From the NCBI GenBank assembly GCA_023421675.1, contig JAEZTC010000001.1:124001-188000 (forward strand): a stretch of 64,000 nt of DNA, written 5' to 3'. Source of the stretch: Bacillota bacterium (GTDB lineage: Bacteria; Bacillota; Clostridia; Acetivibrionales; JANLFN01). Positions within the stretch are counted from its first letter, which is position 1; each line of letters begins with the position of its first letter. This document shows positions 9,055 to 17,438 of this stretch, piece after piece. Both the position numbers and the translations under genes were made by a program. The notes beneath the pieces are model-generated. The model did no database searches. It saw nothing but the letters and a program-made list of their open reading frames with translations, and had not been told where the DNA came from.

Positions 9055-9067
9055 AAATATAAATTAG

Positions 9068-9095
9068 GGCTGTCTCAATAATATTGAAGGCAGCC
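9068..9095. terminator. Bidirectional-looking terminator between convergent units
   Basis: Stem GGCTGTCTCAAT / ATTGAAGGCAGCC with one bulge and one G-U pair, between the WYL relic (plus) and the ABC permease (minus). T-rich sequence lies on the plus side. On the minus strand the run is weaker. Confidence 0.65.
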
Positions 9096-9102
9096 TTTAT
9101 AA

Positions 9103-9897
9103 TTATATGCTTAAATCTCTTTTTCGGTAAAACATATAAGTAGAGGCAGTAAATAAAGTAATAAGAATAACTGTAAGAATAACAACAATTAAACTTAAGC
9201 CGTTTCCGTTTACCATATCCTTAAGGCTGAAATACTTAAAAGGTGAAAGTATATTCAAAGCATTGATACCTTCATTGAGGTCAGTAATTTTTGATACTAT
9301 AAAAGCTCCTAACATTATCCCAGTGGCAAAAGAACCGGAAACTTTTGGATTTTTTATAAGTGCTGAGAGGAATGCTCCCAGTGATAGGAATATCAGTTGG
9401 ACAATAAACATGCTTAAAAGGAATACGGCTATTTCTCCGGTAATATCTTTACCCTTGTTAAAAGAAGCTACCATGATAATTGATGAAATAAGCGTCACAA
9501 CGTTTAAAACCAATATATTTACTACAGCAGCCAGAATTTTTGGAGTTATTACAGAAGTTCGTGACACCGGTTTAACTATTAGAAATTCAGTAGTCTTATC
9601 GCGTTCCTCTTTTGCTATTATGCTGCTTCCAAGTATCACTGCATGGATAGCTGCAGCAAGCTCTACATATATAAACAGCATTGCAAAAAAGCCGCTCATT
9701 GTTGTTACGTCAAAAGAACCAATTCCCAGCAAAGCCTTCATTGCAGATGACATTTTATTAAATACATCACTACTGGCACCGCCTGAAGAATAAGCTGTGT
9801 ACTTGCTCATACCGCCCAGGACTAATAGAAACATGCATATACTCCATATTATCAAGGCTTTTCTGTTTGCTTTCAGTTCCCTTAAGAAAATATTCAT
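9103..9897 (-). CDS. ABC-2 type transporter permease
   Basis: This 264-residue membrane protein has about six predicted segments and the ABC-2 permease arrangement: a short amphipathic start (FLRELKANRKALIIW), a large extracellular stretch after the first helix, and a conserved EERDKTTEFLIVKPVSRT cytoplasmic motif (the KE..TxExLL.P.SR signature of Cu-processing/ABC-2 families). It is the last gene of a TetR-ATPase-permease-permease operon, 46 bases after the second permease, to which it is paralogous. The pair likely forms a heterodimeric exporter. Confidence 0.88.
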   Translation of the reverse strand: MNIFLRELKANRKALIIWSICMFLLVLGGMSKYTAYSSGGASSDVFNKMSSAMKALLGIGSFDVTTMSGFFAMLFIYVELAAAIHAVILGSSIIAKEERDKTTEFLIVKPVSRTSVITPKILAAVVNILVLNVVTLISSIIMVASFNKGKDITGEIAVFLLSMFIVQLIFLSLGAFLSALIKNPKVSGSFATGIMLGAFIVSKITDLNEGINALNILSPFKYFSLKDMVNGNGLSLIVVILTVILITLFTASTYMFYRKRDLSI

Positions 9898-9943
9898 AAT
9901 CAGACCTCCATCTATATCCTTTACTGAGTTTTGTACTGTTATT

Positions 9944-10747
9944 TCAGCTTACAGAGTGGATATCCTTTTTTATATAAACAACATATGCGATAGCTACCGA
10001 AACCACTGTAATTGCTACCCCTGCGACAAGGTATTGTACCTCATAACTTGCAGTTTTTATGATATTTATAATGTCAAAGTATTTAAAAGGAGAGACAAAC
10101 CGTTCCATACTATTATTTTCACCTGTTGCAATCAAAGCACCAATCATATATAGCCCGAAAACTACTCCAAGTGAAATTGGAAGTACTGTCTTCAGCTTTT
10201 TGAAGAATACTGAAGCGGCCATTCCGATTGCAAGGAAAATCAGCTGTATAAAAAATAATGTAAGATTAATCATCAAAAATAGCTTGTGGTCATAGTCAGC
10301 TGTTTTAAAACTGCTAGCCAAAATTAAAGTTCCGATATTGAAAACAATGTTTGTGGCAAAAATCATTGTAAGAGCTGCCATAAGCTTTGCACTGATTATT
10401 TGTGAACGTGAAACAGGCTTAACCAGCAGAAAATCGGCTGTCCTTTCCCTTGATTCCCTTGAAAGGATTGAAACCCCAAGAATCATAGCCTGAATAGCTC
10501 CGCACAGAACAATAAATGAAAACACCATTGCATAAAAACCCAGGATTGATGTAATATAGTCCAGGTTTATTCCAAGCATTGCTCTTACAGCGGGAGGGTA
10601 ACCGCTTAGAAGTTCCTTGAAGTCTTCCGCTTCATTAGCCATACTGGGGTATATGGAAAGAAAGATGGCAGCAAGTGCAATCATTGTACAAGTCCATATA
10701 ATTGTTGATTTACGAAGGGACTTAAGCTCATGGAAATAAATATTCAC
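9944..10747 (-). CDS. ABC-2 type transporter permease
   Basis: This 267-residue protein is a paralogue of the next gene, with the same layout: YFHELKSLRKSTIIWTCTM at the N terminus and ESRERTADFLLVKPVSRSQI in the cytoplasmic loop, and about six membrane segments. The start is a GTG at 10747 preceded by GGAGGGATGA; the codon falls 4 bases after the ATPase stop. It should pair with the 9103 permease and the ATPase as a two-permease exporter of unknown substrate, for example drugs or antimicrobial peptides. Confidence 0.88.
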   Translation of the reverse strand: MNIYFHELKSLRKSTIIWTCTMIALAAIFLSIYPSMANEAEDFKELLSGYPPAVRAMLGINLDYITSILGFYAMVFSFIVLCGAIQAMILGVSILSRESRERTADFLLVKPVSRSQIISAKLMAALTMIFATNIVFNIGTLILASSFKTADYDHKLFLMINLTLFFIQLIFLAIGMAASVFFKKLKTVLPISLGVVFGLYMIGALIATGENNSMERFVSPFKYFDIINIIKTASYEVQYLVAGVAITVVSVAIAYVVYIKKDIHSVS

Positions 10748-10750
10748 AGG

Positions 10751-11632
10751 TCATCCCTCCTTTACATAATAGTGCAAAAAGATTTCTTCAAGATCCGGTT
10801 CTTCAATGGATATGTTCCGGAGCTCAATTTCTGAGATTTTTCTCATTACAGTGTTGATATTTCCTTTGAATATAAAGCTGACAGTATTACCTTTGAAATT
10901 AATATCACTTACACCATCTATATTAAAAGCTTCATTACTCAAACTGGATTTTGCTTCGATGTGTATCCTCTTGTAGGAACTTTCCTGTAAGGTACTCATC
11001 TTTTCAATTCTGATTATTTTGCCTTCCTTGATAAACGCAACGCGGCTGCACATTCTTTGTACCTCGCTCAGGATGTGTGAAGAGAAGAATACAGTAGCAC
11101 CCTTTTGGTTTTCCTGCTCTATAAGCTCAAAGAATTTTTGCTGCATTAATGGGTCAAGGCCGCTTGTTGGCTCGTCAAGAATGATAAGCTTGGGTTCGTG
11201 CAGTAATCCTTGTACAATACCAACCTTTTTCTTGTTGCCGAAGGAAAGGTTATCTATCTTCTTTTTGAGGTCCAGGTCCATTATTTCTGCAAGCTCGTTA
11301 ATACGCTTTGTACAGTCTTTTTTATAAAAGCTTGCTGAATATTTAAGTAAATCAATAACCCTCATATTGTCATAATAAAATACTTCGGAGGGTAAATAGC
11401 CCAGTTCCTGTCTTACTTCAGGATGCTCGACACAGTTTTTTCCGAAAATGGTCGCAGTGCCGGCTGATGGGTAGATTAATCCTAATAGTGTTCGTATGGT
11501 GGTTGATTTACCCGCCCCGTTTGGACCTATAAATCCGAAAACCTCACCTTGCTCAATGTTCAGAGTTACATCTTCTATACCTCTAGCCTTGCCATAATTC
11601 TTAGTGAGATTCCTTATTTCTATGACACTCAT
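10751..11632 (-). CDS. ABC transporter ATP-binding protein
   Basis: This 293-residue ATPase powers the two downstream permeases. Walker A GPNGAGKST is near residue 36, the Q-loop GYLPSEVFYYDNM follows, the signature appears as LSFGNKKKVG, Walker B is LIILDEPTSGLD and the H-loop is FFSSHILSE. A C-terminal extension of about 80 residues resembles that of BcrA/CcmA-like ATPases. The ATG at 11632 is preceded by GGAGGG; an upstream in-frame ATG at 11650 would place the ribosome binding site inside the coding region. It is 50 bases from the TetR gene, in one operon. Confidence 0.92.
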   Translation of the reverse strand: MSVIEIRNLTKNYGKARGIEDVTLNIEQGEVFGFIGPNGAGKSTTIRTLLGLIYPSAGTATIFGKNCVEHPEVRQELGYLPSEVFYYDNMRVIDLLKYSASFYKKDCTKRINELAEIMDLDLKKKIDNLSFGNKKKVGIVQGLLHEPKLIILDEPTSGLDPLMQQKFFELIEQENQKGATVFFSSHILSEVQRMCSRVAFIKEGKIIRIEKMSTLQESSYKRIHIEAKSSLSNEAFNIDGVSDINFKGNTVSFIFKGNINTVMRKISEIELRNISIEEPDLEEIFLHYYVKEG

Positions 11633-11682
11633 ATTGAACCCTCCTAGCATACTTTAGATTTTATAAGATATCTATCTTACTT

Positions 11683-12297
11683 TTATAAATATTCTTCCTT
11701 GTACATATTACTTTTAAGCATATCCAGACATTCATTAAATTCTTTTATTAAAGCATCAAAATCAAATTCTGCCTGGCCTTTAAACTGGCTGGCATATCCT
11801 TCACCAATCCAAACCAGCATTTTCATTAAAAGCTTTGGGTCCACAGTATCCTTAAATTTGGTCGAATCAGTACCGTCAAAGGCTATTTTATTTCTAAAGT
11901 CTTCTGCTTTTGATAAAAGGGCTTTTATTTCTTTTTTTACTTCAACATCTTCCTCATAGTAAATACTTGTTAAAAATGACAGGATTGCAGGATGTTTCTT
12001 TAAAAGTGCCATTTTGATACCTGTTGAAAGCTTTATTTTGTCAAAGAAATCATCAATTTTATTATCAAGCTTATCCTCTATTTCACTCATTAGTATATTG
12101 CCGCATAAGTCAATTAAATACAGGTATAAAGATTTCTTTGTTCCAAAATAGTGAAATACCATAGCCTTTGATATTCCGGCAGCGGCAGCGATGTCACTGG
12201 CGGATGTTTTTTTATAACCATTTGAACCAAAGGAACCAAGCGCTGCGTCAATAATTGCATTTTGTTTTTCCTGTGGTAGATTAAAAAACTTTTCCAA
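11683..12297 (-). CDS. TetR-family transcriptional repressor
   Basis: This protein of about 204 residues has an N-terminal TetR helix-turn-helix (about residues 8-55; AIIDAALGSFGSNGYKKTSASDIA and ISKAMVFHYFGTKKSLY) and a variable ligand domain. The start is read as TTG at 12297 because AGAGGTGA lies 5-6 bases upstream; the in-frame GTG at 12306 overlaps that ribosome binding site. It heads the operon with the ABC exporter, and two palindromes with the same core surround its promoter, so it most likely represses itself and the exporter until an inducer binds. Confidence 0.9.
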   Translation of the reverse strand: MEKFFNLPQEKQNAIIDAALGSFGSNGYKKTSASDIAAAAGISKAMVFHYFGTKKSLYLYLIDLCGNILMSEIEDKLDNKIDDFFDKIKLSTGIKMALLKKHPAILSFLTSIYYEEDVEVKKEIKALLSKAEDFRNKIAFDGTDSTKFKDTVDPKLLMKMLVWIGEGYASQFKGQAEFDFDALIKEFNECLDMLKSNMYKEEYL

Positions 12298-12319
12298 AAG
12301 ATTCACCTCTATAATTTAT

Positions 12320-12369
12320 AAACCGAATCGGTTTACATTAAGAATACCACCATAAACCGAATCGGTCAA
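12320..12369 (-). promoter_or_regulatory. Promoter with two TetR-type operators
   Basis: On the minus strand, -35 TTGACC (12364-12369) and -10 TATTCT (12341-12346) are 17 bases apart. Two palindromes with the core ACCGA-A-TCGGT lie at 12320-12334 (AAACCGAATCGGTTT, perfect arms of 7) and 12354-12366; their centres are 34 bp apart. One overlaps the -35 and spacer, the other lies just downstream of the -10, the usual placement for repression by a TetR protein. Confidence 0.8.
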
Positions 12370-12508
12370 TGTATATTGGAAATAAGTTACATCTTTTTTA
12401 CATAGCCCGTTGTTTAGTTGCAAATCCCTGGCCAAAAGCTATTTAATTTATCATGACATATAGCTGTCATGTTCTATCTTCTATAATTTCATTAGAGGTG
12501 ATTGTAAG

Positions 12509-13261
12509 ATGAATATATTAAATGTTGATGAGAGTAATCTGGAAAAGGAACATATATGTTGTGCAATAACGGATAAAAAAGGAGAAACCTGCGTTTCTTC
12601 AAAGAAAGTATGGCTTAGAGAACGTTTCGCAGATGGATTGGTATTTAAAAAGCTTGATGTACGGGGAAAGGTATTTATTGAGTATATTCCGGCAGAAAAA
12701 GCATGGTGCCCAATTATTGCGGGCAACTTTATGCATATTAATTGTTTTTGGGTATCAGGTCAGTACAAAGGTCAGGGGTTTGCAAACCTACTTCTTGATG
12801 AATGTATTGCTTATGCAAAAGAAAAGGGAAAATCCGGGTTGACTATACTTTCCTCCAACAAGAAAATGCCCTTTTTATCAGATCCCCGATATTTAAGATA
12901 TAAAGGTTTTCTTTTGGCAGATGAGGCGCATCCTTATTTTCAACTTCTATATCTTCCATTGAAGGAAAATGTTCAGGTACCTCAATTTCGTGATTGCGCC
13001 AAAAAGGGGATAATTGAAAGGAAGGGCATGGTATTATACTACTCCAACCAATGTCCGCATACTGACAAGTATGCTCCTATAATAAAACATATTGCTGAGC
13101 AGAGGGGTAAAACTGTTGAATTGATAAAGTTTGAAACAACTGAACAGGCTCAGAATGCACCTTCACCATTCACTACCTACAGCTTTTTCTATGACGGTCA
13201 TTTTGTTACCAATGAAATATTTTCGGAAAATAAATTCAATAAATTTTTGGATAATTTGTGA
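12509..13261 (+). CDS. GNAT acetyltransferase with C-terminal YoaP-like domain
   Basis: This 250-residue two-domain protein has an N-terminal GNAT fold (residues about 1-150) with the acetyl-CoA loop GQYKGQGFANLLLDECIAYA, and a C-terminal segment (about 160-250; YSNQCPHTDKYAPIIKHIAE, FTTYSFFYDGHFVTNEI) that matches the YoaP-like domain found after GNAT domains in Firmicutes. The C..H context (NQCPHT) gives that domain a thioredoxin-like look. Substrate unknown. AGAGGTGA precedes the start. It is transcribed divergently from the TetR-ABC operon and may be reached by the same operators. Confidence 0.85.
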   Translation: MNILNVDESNLEKEHICCAITDKKGETCVSSKKVWLRERFADGLVFKKLDVRGKVFIEYIPAEKAWCPIIAGNFMHINCFWVSGQYKGQGFANLLLDECIAYAKEKGKSGLTILSSNKKMPFLSDPRYLRYKGFLLADEAHPYFQLLYLPLKENVQVPQFRDCAKKGIIERKGMVLYYSNQCPHTDKYAPIIKHIAEQRGKTVELIKFETTEQAQNAPSPFTTYSFFYDGHFVTNEIFSENKFNKFLDNL

Positions 13262-13306
13262 ATGTCGGTAGATTCTTTACTATGGCATATTTTATTGTAA
13301 TACTAA

Positions 13307-13334
13307 AAAGTTGTGATACTTTAGTCACAACTTT
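13307..13334 (+). terminator. Rho-independent terminator after the acetyltransferase gene
   Basis: A perfect 10-bp stem, AAAGTTGTGA (13307-13316) with TCACAACTTT (13325-13334), is followed by a T-rich run. Confidence 0.8.
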
Positions 13335-13428
13335 CTGTTTTGTTTAATTGTCCTATTCTAAAAGGAATTCGACTGGAAAAGTAGAATACTGTTATAGAAT
13401 TATTGAGTAAGTCAGTTGAGGTTTAATT

Positions 13429-13674
13429 ATGGAAAAGGAGATTTGCTTAATGACAAACAGTCGCCAAATTAGAATAGGTCATAAATACAGGCATTTTAAG
13501 GGAAATGAATACCTTGCACTTCACGTTGCAAAGGATTCTGAGACCCTTGAGGACTTGGTGGTGTATCAGGCTTTATATGGAGAGGGTGGTATCTGGGTAA
13601 GACCTCTTGATATGTTTCTGGGACAGAAAGAGGTTAATGGAGTTATGGTTAACAGGTTTGAAGAGATGGATTAA
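13429..13674 (+). CDS. DUF1653 domain protein
   Basis: This small protein of 81 residues (74 if translation begins at 13450) is almost entirely one DUF1653 domain: GHKYRHFKGNEYLALHVAKD, then VVYQALYGEGGIWVRPLDMF. The family is widespread, soluble and of unknown function, and its aromatic/Arg pattern suggests ligand or nucleic-acid binding. Two starts are possible: ATG 13429 with GAGG upstream, or ATG 13450 with AAGGAG 9 bases upstream, which fits homologue lengths slightly better. It ends 2 bases before the convergent phosphodiesterase gene. Confidence 0.88.
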   Translation: MEKEICLMTNSRQIRIGHKYRHFKGNEYLALHVAKDSETLEDLVVYQALYGEGGIWVRPLDMFLGQKEVNGVMVNRFEEMD

Positions 13675-13676
13675 TT

Positions 13677-14948
13677 TTAATCCCTTAGAATTCCTTCCAT
13701 CAGGCTTCCATCCATGTCCCATGAAGGAATTCCCAAAAGCTGTACAGCCAGCGGAGCTATGTCGGTGAGACAGCCGCCTGAAAGTCTGATGCCTGGTTTT
13801 ATCATATTCCCGGCAGCTGCATAGAAGGTTTTATAGTTTTCCTGCTCCAATGAATAACCATGAGCTGCTTTATGTTTGCTGCTCAGCTTATAAAATTCAA
13901 AACCTTCCTTGGCTTCAAAACCGAAAGGACACTCTTTTGCTAAGCCTGAAATCTCCATTTCATGCTGGCTTAAGAACCTTTTTATGCTGCCCGATGGATT
14001 GTTCAATTCCTTTTCTATGTATTCTTTTGATATAGCTAGAGCCTCTGTATCATTCTTATCTTTCAAATAAAGAAATGCTGTGCCTCCGCAACCTTTAAGC
14101 CATGCTCTCCAGCTTGTGATGCGCCTATGGTTATCTAATTTGAGCAATCCCATTCTTTCAAATTCAGCATCAAAATTGATGGTTTTATTTACATCAAGCA
14201 TTGAATGGTCACCAAAAAGTATAATACTGGTTTGGCCACTTATACCTGCTTCTTCAACAGCAGTTAATAATATTCCAAGGCGCTTGTCCATTCTTTCAAG
14301 AGCGTTTGATGCCTCAGCAGTTGAAATGCCGTACTTGTGCTTGTGATAATCTACATCAGTCAGATGCAGCATTGCAAGTTCCGGTTTTTTGCGTTTTATT
14401 ATGTCACACATTGTTGTACACGAAAAATTGTCCAACTGGGGCTGCAATTCTTTGCTTAAGTGACGTACAAATTTGACGATGGCTCCAAGCTGCAGTAAAG
14501 GGCTTCCATTTACCAGTGAAACACCTAGCTGGTTTGTCCACCATCGGTTTGCGAATATTTCAGGTATGTTATATCTTATTTCAGCGCCTGCGGTTACCGG
14601 CCACATTATGCTTGCAGCTTTGAGGCCTGATTTTTTAGCTTGACTGTAGAGTGTCGGAACTCTAATTTTCTTATCATACCAGTGCCAGTCTGGATTATTT
14701 CTGCTAGGTAAAGAAACCATATTTTCAATGATTCCATGGCGATTGGGGTGGCAGCCTGTAACAATGGTGGTATGAACGGGATAGGTGTTTGAAATGAAAA
14801 TAGAACTTACTTCTCTTACCAGAGTACCCTTGGTGCAGAATTGGCTGAAGTTAGGCATCTTAAGTAGTTTGTCGATATCATTGTCAGATACTGCGTCAAG
14901 GGAGACCAGCAGAAGATATTTCTTACTACGTGAATTTTTCTGTACCAT
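13677..14948 (-). CDS. Alkaline phosphatase superfamily protein (type I phosphodiesterase / nucleotide pyrophosphatase)
   Basis: This 423-residue metalloenzyme has the phosphodiesterase/nucleotide pyrophosphatase fold. Metal and nucleophile positions are visible: the first Asp in LLLVSLDAVSDND, the Thr nucleophile in SNTYPVHTTIVTGCHPNRHGI, the D..H pair in LTDVDYHKHKYG, GDHSM further on, and the final His in HKAAHGYS. It has no signal peptide and is therefore probably cytoplasmic. It may hydrolyse nucleotide-sugars or other phosphodiesters. The gene stands alone, with GAAGGGAA before the ATG. Confidence 0.88.
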   Translation of the reverse strand: MVQKNSRSKKYLLLVSLDAVSDNDIDKLLKMPNFSQFCTKGTLVREVSSIFISNTYPVHTTIVTGCHPNRHGIIENMVSLPSRNNPDWHWYDKKIRVPTLYSQAKKSGLKAASIMWPVTAGAEIRYNIPEIFANRWWTNQLGVSLVNGSPLLQLGAIVKFVRHLSKELQPQLDNFSCTTMCDIIKRKKPELAMLHLTDVDYHKHKYGISTAEASNALERMDKRLGILLTAVEEAGISGQTSIILFGDHSMLDVNKTINFDAEFERMGLLKLDNHRRITSWRAWLKGCGGTAFLYLKDKNDTEALAISKEYIEKELNNPSGSIKRFLSQHEMEISGLAKECPFGFEAKEGFEFYKLSSKHKAAHGYSLEQENYKTFYAAAGNMIKPGIRLSGGCLTDIAPLAVQLLGIPSWDMDGSLMEGILRD

Positions 14949-15117
14949 ATCATGATTCCCTTCAGGAAAATTGCAGTTATAGTTAATTCACATTATACGA
15001 CACCTTTGCAATTTTTATAAGGACTAATAAGATAAAAACTCATGAGAGAAGGGTTTTTATAAGTTGTGTAAAAATGGACGCACCTTAAACAATATTTTAG
15101 AATAAAAGTATAAACGT

Positions 15118-15201
15118 GTCAACGAAATTAAAGATATAGCTAAGAAATTATTAAATGTAGTACCCAGTACTATGATTATGTATGTCACCGCCTTTTTCTG
15201 A
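15118..15201 (+). pseudogene. Possible relic of a LacI-type helix-turn-helix
   Basis: Inside the 340-base gap before the methyltransferase gene, bases 15121-15201 encode NEIKDIAKKLLNVVPSTMIM and then stop after seven more codons. IKDIAKxxNVxPSTV is the hallmark start of LacI regulators. A GTG-Ser-Thr just upstream (15115-15123) is out of frame with it by one base, as expected of a frameshifted remnant. The rest of the gap shows no other coding signal. The match is short, so this is tentative. Confidence 0.35.
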
Positions 15202-15290
15202 ATTTTACCATTCTATTGTCTATTAATATAATGAAAATAGATTAAAAATGAAGGGAGAGTATCCAGTTTCATACCGGATCAAATATAAAA

Positions 15291-16067
15291 ATGAAGGAAC
15301 CAAACTCCGATTGGTATAAAAGCATATGGTCACTTGATATTAAGAATATGTCATGGGTAGAAGATACAAATAGGCAAGTTGATTTTCTGATAGAAAAAAT
15401 GAAACTCAATGGTTCTGAAAGAATATTGGATCTTGCGTGCGGTTTTGGAAGACACAGCATTGCCTTGGCTCAGAGGGGTTTCGATGTTGTAGGTGTAGAT
15501 ATAACAAAAGAGTTTATTGAAGATGCAAAGATGACTGCAAGGAATATGAATCTCAAAATAGAATTCTCTTGTGGTGACATTAGGAATGTTATTTGCCATG
15601 GGGAATTTGATGTTGTTTTAAACCTTGCAGATGGTGCTATTGGCTATTTGGAAGATGAGAATGAAAACCTGAAAATATTTGACATCATAGCAGCCTCACT
15701 AAAACCCGGTGGCAAGCATTTGATGGATATATGCAATGGGGAACATGCAGAAATGTACTTCCCCAAAAGACATTGGGAGACAGGGGCCAAATCTATTTCA
15801 CTTTCGGAGTTTTCATGGAATAAAGAAACTAAAAGGATGCTTTATGGCGGCTATGATATTCCCCTGGGCAAAATTGCACAAGCTCCAAAGACAATTGAGC
15901 CCGATTCCAGTATACGGCTATATAACAAAAACGAATTGAGACAAATCTTGTCAGACAGGGATATGACAATTATTGAAACCTACAGTGATTTCAATGGTAC
16001 GCCGGATTCCGCAAAGGAGATGCAGCTGATGGTTTATTCGAGGAAAGGGTTTGCCATAAAGATATGA
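15291..16067 (+). CDS. Class I SAM-dependent methyltransferase
   Basis: This 258-residue protein carries motif I (LDLACGFGRHSIALAQRG, residues about 48-66), the acidic end of strand 2 (VVGVDIT), and motif IV-like NLADGAIGY. It belongs to the large methyltransferase-25/11 group; the substrate is not predictable. The only ATG in the frame after an upstream stop is 15291, yet the best purine-rich sequence (GGGAGAG near 15253) is too far away, so translation initiation may be weak or use a non-AUG codon. A LacI-family regulator follows at 16166. Confidence 0.85.
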   Translation: MKEPNSDWYKSIWSLDIKNMSWVEDTNRQVDFLIEKMKLNGSERILDLACGFGRHSIALAQRGFDVVGVDITKEFIEDAKMTARNMNLKIEFSCGDIRNVICHGEFDVVLNLADGAIGYLEDENENLKIFDIIAASLKPGGKHLMDICNGEHAEMYFPKRHWETGAKSISLSEFSWNKETKRMLYGGYDIPLGKIAQAPKTIEPDSSIRLYNKNELRQILSDRDMTIIETYSDFNGTPDSAKEMQLMVYSRKGFAIKI

Positions 16068-16165
16068 TCAGACCATTTAAATAGAAATTTCATAAGTATT
16101 GTTTTACTTTAAAAAATGTAATATAATTTTTAAAAGAATTTAGTAATTTATAAATGAGGATACTT

Positions 16166-17179
16166 ATGAAATTAAAAATCAAGCAGATTGCCCAGGAAGC
16201 CGGTGTATCTTTAGCAACTGTATCGTTGGTTATAAACGACAAACCGGGGGTAAGTGAAGCTACAAGGAATAAAATACTTGAGATAATAAACAGTCACGGT
16301 TTTACAACCAACTTAACACAAGCTGATAATATCAACAGTTCCAAAAGTATAAGATTTTTAAAGTTTAAAAAATTCGGACTGGTGGTCGATGAGAACGGGT
16401 TTATCGGGTCTTTGATTGATGGCGTAGATATAGGTTCAAGGAAGCTAGGCTATGACGTAGTTATTACTACAATACTTGAAGACAATAAACAATCAGTACT
16501 TGAAATGGTAAAGAATGATCCGAGGGATGGGCTTATAATTCTCGGTACCGAGTTGAATTCGGATGATTTAAAATATTTTAAAGATATATCAGTACCTATC
16601 GTTTTGGTGGATAGCTATTTTGAGTTTGAAGATTATGATTGTGTTGTAATGAACAATACAGATGCTGCATATAAGGCTGTAAAATTTTTATATGAACAGG
16701 GATTTAGAAATATAGGGCATTTTGAAAGTTCGGTAATAATTAATAACTTTACTGAGAGGAAAGAAGGGTATATTAAAGCATTGAACACCCTCGGGCTTGA
16801 ATATAAACCGGAGTATACCTTTAAGCTTGAATCCACAATGGAGGGCGCTTACCGGGATATGAAACGTATCCTCCAAACCAACCCCAAACTTCCCCAAGCC
16901 ATATTTTCGGATAATGATACAATTGCTGTGGGTGCAATTAAAGCTCTAAAAGAGTTTAATGTAAAAATCCCTGAAGACATTTCTATTATAGGTTTTGATG
17001 ATATTCCGTTTTGCCTTATGATAGAGCCGGCACTTACTACTATGAAGATTTTAAAAGAAGAGATTGGTTCTATGGCAGCTAAAAGACTGATTGAAAAAAT
17101 AGAAACTAATGATACCTCTGTAATCAAAGCAAGAGTGGGGGCAGAGATTATAGAGCGTAAGAGTACCAGAAGAGTTTAA
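16166..17179 (+). CDS. LacI-family transcriptional regulator
   Basis: This 337-residue protein has an N-terminal LacI helix-turn-helix (residues 1-50; IKQIAQEAGVSLATVSLVIN, then KPGVSEATRNKIL) and a periplasmic-binding-protein-like ligand domain ending in the usual DDIPFCLMIEPALTTM and AAKRLIEKI segments. ATG 16166 is preferred because GAGGA stands 6 bases before it; the in-frame ATG at 16154 overlaps that site. It lies directly upstream of dhaK-dhaL and is separated by a strong terminator, so it is likely the local regulator of the dihydroxyacetone kinase genes. Confidence 0.92.
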   Translation: MKLKIKQIAQEAGVSLATVSLVINDKPGVSEATRNKILEIINSHGFTTNLTQADNINSSKSIRFLKFKKFGLVVDENGFIGSLIDGVDIGSRKLGYDVVITTILEDNKQSVLEMVKNDPRDGLIILGTELNSDDLKYFKDISVPIVLVDSYFEFEDYDCVVMNNTDAAYKAVKFLYEQGFRNIGHFESSVIINNFTERKEGYIKALNTLGLEYKPEYTFKLESTMEGAYRDMKRILQTNPKLPQAIFSDNDTIAVGAIKALKEFNVKIPEDISIIGFDDIPFCLMIEPALTTMKILKEEIGSMAAKRLIEKIETNDTSVIKARVGAEIIERKSTRRV

Positions 17180-17205
17180 TTCTTTAAATTCAATTAAATG
17201 AAATA

Positions 17206-17244
17206 TACAAAAAGGTTCTTTCCATATGAAAGGACCTTTTTGTA
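17206..17244 (+). terminator. Strong terminator after the LacI-family gene
   Basis: A 17-bp stem (17206-17222 with 17228-17244, arms TACAAAAAGGTTCTTTC / GAAAGGACCTTTTTGTA, one G-U) with a 5-base loop is followed by a T-rich run. Confidence 0.88.
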
Positions 17245-17294
17245 TATTTTTCTTGTCTATTGCAATTCTATAAAAGATACCTTTAATAAACAAC

Positions 17295-17368
17295 TAAAAT
17301 ATTTTAATGATTATTGACCTTACTAGAGGTATATACTATAATTTTATTATACCATATAAAATATTTTA
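17295..17368 (+). promoter_or_regulatory. dhaK promoter flanked by two identical palindromes
   Basis: A near-consensus promoter, TTGACC (17314-17319), 17-base spacer, TATAAT (17337-17342), lies 97 bases before the dhaK ATG. The perfect palindrome TAAAATATTTTA occurs on both sides, at 17295-17306 and 17357-17368, 62 bp apart. An extra inverted repeat GGTATA/TATACC (17328-17333, 17348-17353) encloses the -10. These are candidate operators for the adjacent LacI protein; they lack the central CG usual in LacI operators. Confidence 0.6.
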
Positions 17369-17438
17369 AATATTTCTATCAATTTTAAATGCTGCTCTAG
17401 ACTATGTAATGAATCTAACATTAATTGGAGGAAGGAAT

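Noticed and set aside
9263..10153. Plus-strand frames opposite the ABC permeases
   Set aside because: No family resemblance or ribosome sites; the minus-strand permeases are well supported.
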